This document shows, one piece after another, positions 6,670-10,791 of a stretch of 10,791 nt of DNA. The stretch's first letter is position 1. Every line of letters starts with the position of its first letter. The position numbers and the translations under genes were made by a program. A model generated the notes under the pieces. The model was not told the DNA's origin. It saw only the letters and a list, made by a program, of their open reading frames with translations, and made no database searches. Where the stretch lies: assembly GCA_030754315.1 (NCBI GenBank), contig JASMAO010000153.1:1-10791 (forward strand), read 5' to 3'. Source of the DNA: SAR202 cluster bacterium. Lineage in GTDB: Bacteria; Chloroflexota; Dehalococcoidia; Lucifugimonadales; JASMAO01.

Positions 6670-7116
6670 TTACGCTCGTGTGGTTACAGCGGGCTTGTCG
6701 GGAAAAAAGGTTGCTATGTTGAGTATTTTTAATGGCTCATCGCCTATCACTTTGTATGAATGAATGGTATTTCGCGGAATGAAGATTATGGTGTCTGGAC
6801 CACAAATTCGTTCCTCATCTCCTACTTTCATCGAACTTTTGCCGGTTAGGATGAAGTACCATTGCTCAGCGCTGGAGTGAATGTGATCTGATATCCATCC
6901 TCCTGGCGCATACTCATAAGCGCCAATCGACTGGCCAGAGTAAGCAATATCGGTATTTGGCGGGATTGCGTTGGTATTGGTTGTGTCAACGGGGCTCTTT
7001 GAGGAAACGTACTTTGCTACTTTCACGAGGTGCTGATGAATTTTGCCCTCAAGGTATGAGTCCTCGTAGTCTTCCGTTTGCCAAGCGACGTCTTCAATAT
7101 TGATTATGTTTGACAT
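6670..7116 (-). CDS. Cupin-domain protein
   Basis: A 148-residue single-domain cupin. Motif 1, G-x5-H-x-H-x3-E-x6-G, matches exactly at residues 72-91, with metal ligands His78, His80 and Glu84. Motif 2 is GPDTIIFIPRNTIH (106-119) with His119 as fourth ligand, so the metal site is complete. An N-terminal arm of about 65 residues precedes the barrel. Small cupins of this kind serve as dioxygenases, isomerases, sugar- or ligand-binding proteins, and the sequence does not identify the substrate. The start at ATG 7116 is supported by AAAGGA (7131-7126 on the minus strand) 9 bases upstream. It sits between the small unknown gene (189 bases upstream) and the methyltransferase (29 bases downstream), suggesting a two-gene unit with the latter. 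No signal peptide is present. Confidence 0.88.
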   Translation of the reverse strand: MSNIINIEDVAWQTEDYEDSYLEGKIHQHLVKVAKYVSSKSPVDTTNTNAIPPNTDIAYSGQSIGAYEYAPGGWISDHIHSSAEQWYFILTGKSSMKVGDEERICGPDTIIFIPRNTIHSYKVIGDEPLKILNIATFFPDKPAVTTRA

Positions 7117-7243
7117 ATTGACTGGTCCTTTCTGGGACTGATGTGAGACGGCATTAATATTAGACTGTCTTGTTCTAAAACCATAGAAGCTCGTGCCTTT
7201 GTTATTTCATTTTTTAGTTAGATAGGTCTGCAAGCATGTTCTT

Positions 7244-7258
7244 CTCAGCCTTGCTGAG
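7244..7258. repeat. Perfect 6-base inverted repeat with 3-base loop
   Basis: CTCAGC (7244-7249) and GCTGAG (7253-7258) flank CTT. The hairpin lies 48 bases after the stop of the small unknown gene and about 130 bases before the cupin start on the minus strand. It has no U-tract directly after it in either direction, so it is a processing or rho-independent stop candidate only. It supports a transcription boundary between the dipeptidase pair and the cupin pair. Confidence 0.35.
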
Positions 7259-7305
7259 GTCTAAGTGCTATACATTCTAAACCTGATTTGCGGAACATTC
7301 CTGTT

Positions 7306-7695
7306 TCAGCCAAGATAGATCGAAATATCAGCGTGGGGGAAGTCAAGACGAACGTTGGCATGCCTTGATCTTTGCAGGTGTGTCTCATAGTCGACATAAT
7401 CTGGATCAGAGTCTGGCAGGGTGTGTGGACATGCTTCTCGACGTTCCTCTTGAGGGCACAGGTGCAGGTCTTGTTTGTGGTCGCGGAATCCGACTAATTT
7501 CATCGGATAGTAGAGTGTTTCTGACACGTTTCTAAGATCTGCAATAATCTCGCTTGCGCGTATCCCACTGTCCGTTACGACGTTTATAGTCACCGTATTC
7601 ATGTTATTTTTACTGGATGAGTATCGTCCGAACTCCTGATTTTGAATATGAAGGTCATGTTGATCGGTAACGTAACTAGTTTCTCCATACTTCAT
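7306..7695 (-). CDS. Uncharacterised 129-residue protein overlapping the dipeptidase gene
   Basis: I do not recognise this family. The frame begins 20 bases inside the end of the M19 gene, in a different frame on the same strand, which is typical of translationally coupled genes. AGGAGG lies 20 bases upstream of the ATG, too far for an ordinary ribosome site; AGG at 7 bases is weak, so coupling to the upstream stop would be needed. The N-terminal 30 residues are polar, followed by a possible beta-strand start at MNTVTINVVTD (32-42) and a possible helix, IRASEIIADLR (45-55). A charged central region, CPQEERREACPH (80-91), carries two Cys and a His in C-x8-C-P-H, a conceivable metal or disulfide site. 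The C-terminus is HANVRLDFPHADISIYLG. There is no signal peptide or membrane segment. ATG at 7602 (98 residues) is an alternative start without a ribosome site. It could be a chance frame, but length and overlap favour a real gene. Confidence 0.55.
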   Translation of the reverse strand: MKYGETSYVTDQHDLHIQNQEFGRYSSSKNNMNTVTINVVTDSGIRASEIIADLRNVSETLYYPMKLVGFRDHKQDLHLCPQEERREACPHTLPDSDPDYVDYETHLQRSRHANVRLDFPHADISIYLG

Positions 7696-8680
7696 TAAAC
7701 AACCTAAGCCAATTTCCTCCTATCACCTTCAATATGTCTTCTTCTCGGTATCCACGGCGTGCCAATTCTATAGCCACGTTAGGTAGCATATCGGGTGTTT
7801 CTAACCCGGCGGTGTGTGTAACCGTTTCAGGGTACTCTAACCGTCTTGGGTTGAATTTGGTTCCTTGGAAAGACATAAGTATATCGAACCATTCCTTGGG
7901 TTGGTTTTGAGTGTAGTCGGATCCAATTCCGACATGATCTATCCCCACACGCTCAACCATATCGTCGATGGCATCTCCGAAGTCTGTCAGGGTTGATTTG
8001 AATCCATTCCGTAGGAAAGGAGGCCAGGAGGTAGCACCGATCACTCCGCCTTTTTCGGAAATAAGTCGCAGCGCCTCATCAGTTTTGTTGCGTGGGTGGT
8101 CAAAAAAAGACCGACTATTTGAGTGGGTGCATGATACGGGTTGATCTGACAACTCGATGGACTCAATGGTGGTGACGTCACCCACGTGAGAGAGGTCGAT
8201 TAGAATACCTAGACGATTCATCTCCCTAATGGCGTCGACGCCGAAGGTGCTTAGGCCGTCGTCGTTGCGTTCCCAGCACCCGTTGCCAAGGAGGTTACGT
8301 TCATTGTATGTGAGTTGAATGATGCGGACCCCAAGATGATGGAACAATACAAGCCTGTCTAGATTATTCCCCAGGGGAGACGCGTTCTGCCATCCAAATA
8401 TCACACCGGTCTGGTTATGGGTCTTAGCGTTTTGGATATCACATGCGCTACGAATCTGAATGAGAGAGTCATCGGAAGCCAGTCGCTGATTCCACCGGGC
8501 AATTTTGTCCATTTCCTGAGTGAAGTTTTCGAATACTGCGATAGTAGCGTTAATCGCTGTGACGTGTCCTGCATTCAAGCTTTTGTAGACAGCGGGACTG
8601 TCCCAGTTGCTCACGTTAAGTCCGTCTATTACCACAGCCTTATGATAGACATCGGTAGCCTGTTTAGCAGTCAGTGTCAT
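7676..8680 (-). CDS. Peptidase M19 (renal/membrane dipeptidase) family protein with altered metal site
   Basis: A 334-residue amidohydrolase-fold protein of family M19, close to the usual length. Known members are zinc dipeptidases that often accept a D-residue at the second position. Conserved blocks are IQLTYNERN (121-129), GLSTFG (142-147), MNRLGILIDLSHVG (154-167) with ligand His165, CTHSNSR (184-190) with ligand His186, DHPRNKTDEALRLISEKGG (194-212), DHVGIGSDY (248-256) with Asp255, and GGNWLRLF (321-328). The canonical N-terminal His-x-Asp (D-G-H-N-D) is replaced by IDGLN (18-22), and the bridging-Glu segment (E-G-G) by GWQN (96-99). One or both canonical zinc sites are therefore changed. 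I recall other annotated M19 proteins with GWQN, so this seems a subfamily rather than decay. There is no signal peptide. ATG 8680 has GGAG 6 bases upstream. The gene overlaps the next one by 20 bases. Catalysis of dipeptides is uncertain. Confidence 0.85.
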   Translation of the reverse strand: MTLTAKQATDVYHKAVVIDGLNVSNWDSPAVYKSLNAGHVTAINATIAVFENFTQEMDKIARWNQRLASDDSLIQIRSACDIQNAKTHNQTGVIFGWQNASPLGNNLDRLVLFHHLGVRIIQLTYNERNLLGNGCWERNDDGLSTFGVDAIREMNRLGILIDLSHVGDVTTIESIELSDQPVSCTHSNSRSFFDHPRNKTDEALRLISEKGGVIGATSWPPFLRNGFKSTLTDFGDAIDDMVERVGIDHVGIGSDYTQNQPKEWFDILMSFQGTKFNPRRLEYPETVTHTAGLETPDMLPNVAIELARRGYREEDILKVIGGNWLRLFNEVWRN

Positions 8681-8712
8681 TACGTACTCCGGTCTGTTTA
8701 CCAGTCTTCACG

Positions 8713-8728
8713 ACATTGTTCACAATGT
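8713..8728. promoter_or_regulatory. Operator-like 16-base palindrome upstream of the dipeptidase gene
   Basis: ACATTGT (8713-8719) and ACAATGT (8722-8728) are perfect 7-base arms around TC. The site ends 33 bases upstream of the M19 start codon, inside the 141-base gap after the SnoaL-like gene. Position and symmetry fit a repressor or activator dimer site controlling the dipeptidase unit; a small hairpin in a leader RNA is the alternative. Confidence 0.4.
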
Positions 8729-8821
8729 GAGGATATGGGTAAAGGGCTCACATCCCCTGAAATAATCTAGTTATTGTTATGTCAGAGCTTTGGAACAACG
8801 GGCCCCAGTTCGTGACGCTTA

Positions 8822-9229
8822 CTACCAATTAGCCAGTGTTTGCGCCAAAAATGACGAACGAAATTGTACTCCCCACTGGCCATCAACTTTGGTAAAAATC
8901 CAAAGCGTATCGAACCCATTGTATTCAGTGCCATCTTTGTGCTGACGCGATTGGCGTATAGAGAGGTGTACTTTTTCTGGACCTGCTTGGACCGCATCTA
9001 TAGACAACGTGGAGGTGTGGTGCCATCCCTCCGCTTTTAGTATTGCTGGGACACCAATTTGTGTCGCACGGAAGTCATTCGCAGCCTCAAATGACTGGAA
9101 ATCATTGTTCCCAGATAACCGCAGGTGAGGGAAATGCATTAGAGAAATCTGGGTTTCTACGTCGCCGTCGTTCCAAGCATCGTTAAATTTGTGAAAAGCT
9201 TTGATGGCGTCTTGGCCTGAATTTGTCAT
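8822..9229 (-). CDS. SnoaL/DUF4440-like NTF2-fold protein
   Basis: A 135-residue protein with the pattern of the NTF2-like superfamily. A first helix contains FHKFNDAWNDGDVE (12-25), a form of the frequent W-N-x-G-D signature, then come short helices to about residue 65, and the C-terminal half is beta-rich and ends in WIFTKVDGQWGVQFRSSF (110-127), the usual closing strands with a W-x-V/I-x-x-R-S-S ending. Family members include polyketide cyclases, isomerases and binding proteins, and many have no known substrate. ATG 9229 is chosen because AAGGA (9241-9237, minus strand) lies 7 bases upstream; in-frame Met codons at 9244 and an open frame to 9286 have no ribosome site. It heads the minus-strand series and diverges from the aldo/keto reductase across 218 bases. 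It is 141 bases upstream of the M19 gene, so the two may or may not share a transcript. Confidence 0.75.
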   Translation of the reverse strand: MTNSGQDAIKAFHKFNDAWNDGDVETQISLMHFPHLRLSGNNDFQSFEAANDFRATQIGVPAILKAEGWHHTSTLSIDAVQAGPEKVHLSIRQSRQHKDGTEYNGFDTLWIFTKVDGQWGVQFRSSFLAQTLANW

Positions 9230-9447
9230 AATGTGATCCTTCATTAATGAATTGGAATTAGGTCTAGTCGCGATCTCCAGTGGCATCGAGACCCTATGGG
9301 TTCAAGATAGTATATCCGCAGCATTGACTAGGCGGGTTTGAATGTTGAGATAGTTCTTAAAATTAGTATGATTGCTAATTAAGTTGGTGGAGTATACTGG
9401 CTCTAGTACGTAACGAGTATAAAAAGAAAGATTGGCATATACAAATC
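9230..9447. promoter_or_regulatory. Divergent promoter region between SnoaL-like and aldo/keto reductase genes
   Basis: A 218-base A/T-rich gap that must hold promoters for both directions. For the plus strand, TATACT (9393-9398) is a good -10 match with a TTGCTA (9372-9377) only 15 bases before it; TATAAA at 9418-9423 is another -10 candidate lying close to the gene. For the minus strand, a TATACT near 9307-9312 (GATATACTAT when read on that strand) lacks a convincing -35. No perfect long palindrome is seen. The assignments are weak. Confidence 0.35.
9237..9241 (-). promoter_or_regulatory. Ribosome binding site fixing the SnoaL-like gene start
   Basis: AAGGA on the minus strand, with a 7-base spacer to the ATG at 9229-9227. 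It lies inside the longer open frame, whose upstream Met codons have no such site, and so favours the 135-residue form. Confidence 0.65.
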
Positions 9448-10347
9448 ATGTTACCGACAGCGATTCTTGGCCGAACTGGACTTAATGTCACGAGGTTGGG
9501 ATTTGGTTGTGCGTTATGGAATCCGGACCGACCGACTTGGGTCCCGTCGCAAGCCCAAAATGTCTGGAATACGGCCCTAGATGCTGGAATAAACTATTTC
9601 GACACTGCTTATGATTATGTATTCAGTGAGGAGTGGATCGGTTGGGCGCTCCGGTCACGGCACGACGAGTTTTACCTGGCCACCAAGTGCGGGTGCACTG
9701 ATACACAACCCACTATTAATAGCTCTGATCATGATTGGACCAGAGACAATCTCTTTCGGAATATAGAGATTAGTCTGAGACGCCTCAATCGCGACAGCGT
9801 TGATGTTATACAGTTGCATAATGCCACAGTTGAAGAATGCGAGTCAGAGGGTGTGGCCCAGGCATTGAGTGACATACGCGATCAAGGAATGGTGCGTTGG
9901 ATAGGGGCTTCAACTTCACTTCCAGATTTACCTACACTTCTGGATTGGGGAGTGTTTGATGTCATGCAGATTCCGTACTCCGCACTTCAAAGAAAGCACG
10001 AGGATTGGATAACAAAGGCTGGTCAGGCGGGCGTGGGTATTGTGATAAGGGGTGGTGTTGCTCAGGGAGAGGTTGGTGTTGGTAAAGGCAAGTTTGATAC
10101 ATGGGGGTTATTCGAACGGGCTTCTCTTGATGAGTTACTTGAGGCGGGAGAGAGTCGATCATCATTCGTTTTACGATATACACTTAGCCACCCACAAGCT
10201 GACACAATCATTGTCGGAACCACTAGGATCGATCATCTGCAAGAAAATATAGATGCCGTAATTAGAGGGCCTCTTTCAAGTGGAGTCTACGAAGAAGCGA
10301 AACTCCGTCTAAATAAAGCAGGTGAGAAACCGGCACCCGTGTATTGA
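9448..10347 (+). CDS. Aldo/keto reductase
   Basis: A 299-residue (alpha/beta)8-barrel aldo/keto reductase, which reduces or oxidises carbonyl compounds or sugars with NADP(H). The catalytic tetrad is visible: Asp52 and Tyr57 in FDTAYDY (51-57), Lys80 in LATKCG (77-82), and His124 in DVIQLHNA (119-126). It opens with ILGRTGLNVTRLGFG (6-20), typical of the family. The cofactor-binding end is TIIVGTTRIDHLQENI (253-268), close to the I-x-G-x-x-x-x-x-x-L-x-x-N pattern. CysGlyCys at 81-83 after the catalytic Lys is a small oddity. The substrate cannot be told; similar proteins in catabolic clusters act on galactose-like sugars or other aldehydes. The start at ATG 9448 gives the family N-terminus, but only a weak purine-rich AAAGAAAG lies upstream, about 17 bases away. 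It diverges from the SnoaL-like gene and converges with the second M19 gene. Confidence 0.92.
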   Translation: MLPTAILGRTGLNVTRLGFGCALWNPDRPTWVPSQAQNVWNTALDAGINYFDTAYDYVFSEEWIGWALRSRHDEFYLATKCGCTDTQPTINSSDHDWTRDNLFRNIEISLRRLNRDSVDVIQLHNATVEECESEGVAQALSDIRDQGMVRWIGASTSLPDLPTLLDWGVFDVMQIPYSALQRKHEDWITKAGQAGVGIVIRGGVAQGEVGVGKGKFDTWGLFERASLDELLEAGESRSSFVLRYTLSHPQADTIIVGTTRIDHLQENIDAVIRGPLSSGVYEEAKLRLNKAGEKPAPVY

Positions 10348-10362
10348 GAGTTTGTATAACCC

Positions 10363-10390
10363 CAAGTTCTTGAAGTAAGCAAGTACTTGC
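10363..10390. repeat. Tandem CAAGTnCTTG palindromes after the aldo/keto reductase gene
   Basis: CAAGTTCTTG (10363-10372) and CAAGTACTTG (10380-10389) are two near-identical decamers whose centres are 17 bases apart. The second is part of a perfect 12-base palindrome GCAAGTACTTGC (10379-10390). They lie in the 139-base gap between converging genes, 15 bases after the reductase stop, where a promoter operator would be unusual; a bidirectional hairpin stop or a protein site are the options. No T-tract follows. Confidence 0.4.
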
Positions 10391-10486
10391 AGAGTCGCCA
10401 ATTCCACTCACTCAGTAGGGTTCCGCCTACGACCTCCTGGGGTCTAGGTGTAGTTTACAAACGTATTTGACTCGAAGGGTTAACGA

Positions 10487-10791
10487 TCAAATTTTTGTCG
10501 GAAGCCATTTTTCAAAGAAGCGCTGCCAGTTCCCATATAGCATGTTATCGATGTCATCCTGTCCGTAGCCCCTATCTGCTAGGATTTCGCCTACTATCTG
10601 GTAATCACTCACGGTATCAACGTCGGCGGGTGCACCGTCTGTACCTCCTTGTCCATCGGTGTCTCCTCCAATTGAGGAGTGACGGGAGTCACCTGCAAGC
10701 TGATTGACATGGTCCATGTGGTCTACTAGGTCGTCCAACGTGATTGCTTCTCGTGGGTAAATTGCGCGACGTGGTACAGCCCTGGTGTCAG
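10487..10791 (-). CDS. Second peptidase M19 (dipeptidase) family protein, C-terminal part, cut by window edge
   Basis: The minus-strand frame is open from the right edge to the TGA at 10489-10487, so 100 C-terminal residues are visible and the start lies outside. The fragment runs from about RAIYPREAITLDDLVDHMDH through SIGGDTDGQGG, an equivalent of the M19 G-x-D-F-D-G metal/substrate loop, to RGYGQDDIDNMLYGNWQRFFEKWLP. The last segment corresponds to the G-G-N-W-x-R motif of M19 enzymes, as in the other M19 gene of this window (GGNWLRLF). The two proteins clearly differ in the Asp loop, so this is not a recent duplicate. Dipeptide hydrolysis is inferred from the family; the N-terminal metal ligands cannot be checked here. 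It converges with the aldo/keto reductase across 139 bases. An internal TTG at 10738 is not a plausible start because conserved sequence continues upstream. Confidence 0.85.
   Translation of the reverse strand, partial: DTRAVPRRAIYPREAITLDDLVDHMDHVNQLAGDSRHSSIGGDTDGQGGTDGAPADVDTVSDYQIVGEILADRGYGQDDIDNMLYGNWQRFFEKWLPTKI

Noticed and set aside
10736..10738. TTG as start of the right-edge M19 gene
   Set aside because: The same frame continues to the window edge with sequence fitting M19 proteins, so the gene is truncated by the window, not short.
1..10791. CRISPR array, toxin-antitoxin, phage-defence or insertion-sequence elements
   Set aside because: No regularly spaced repeats, transposase, terminal inverted repeats with target duplications, or typical defence or toxin protein motifs are visible.

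Overview
The window is bacterial DNA: dense, mostly intergenic gaps of 50-350 bases, Shine-Dalgarno sites, ATG/GTG starts, no introns. Base composition looks balanced. It contains no rRNA, tRNA, mobile element, CRISPR array or phage gene that I can see. The gene content (calcium-loop FG-GAP/VCBS protein, two M19 dipeptidase-like genes, D-glutamate cyclase, SnoaL-like protein, aldo/keto reductase, methylmalonate-semialdehyde dehydrogenase) resembles heterotrophic, uncultured aquatic or sponge-associated lineages such as SAR202 Chloroflexota, Poribacteria or Latescibacterota. This is an impression from gene content only, and there is no strong phylogenetic marker in the window.

Layout. Bases 1-834 (+) hold the C-terminal part of an FG-GAP/VCBS beta-propeller protein cut by the left edge. 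Then comes trmL (893-1405, +), a tRNA wobble 2'-O-methyltransferase. Three minus-strand genes follow: methylmalonate-semialdehyde dehydrogenase (4526 to 3069), a DinB/YfiT-like protein (2967 to 2458) and a DUF4392 D-glutamate cyclase (2300 to 1452). A 341-base divergent gap with a plausible promoter leads to a ketopantoate-reductase-family gene (4868-5794, +).

From 9229 down to 6074 runs a five-gene minus-strand series: SnoaL/NTF2-like protein, M19 dipeptidase homologue, a small unrecognised protein overlapping the dipeptidase by 20 bases, a cupin, and a COG3963-type phospholipid N-methyltransferase-like protein. An aldo/keto reductase (9448-10347, +) diverges from it. The right edge holds the C-terminus of a second M19 dipeptidase-like gene on the minus strand.

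How it works together. No complete known pathway is visible. The recurring theme is small-molecule and amino-acid catabolism: dipeptide hydrolysis (M19), D-glutamate conversion to 5-oxoproline (DUF4392), CoA-acylating oxidation of methylmalonate or malonate semialdehyde, and two NAD(P)H oxidoreductases. A link between M19 enzymes and D-glutamate turnover is an inference. The most unusual items are the M19 homologue whose N-terminal metal motifs are replaced, the uncharacterised ORF overlapping its end, and several operator-like palindromes in the gaps. I did not find convincing evidence of a wholly new multi-gene system.
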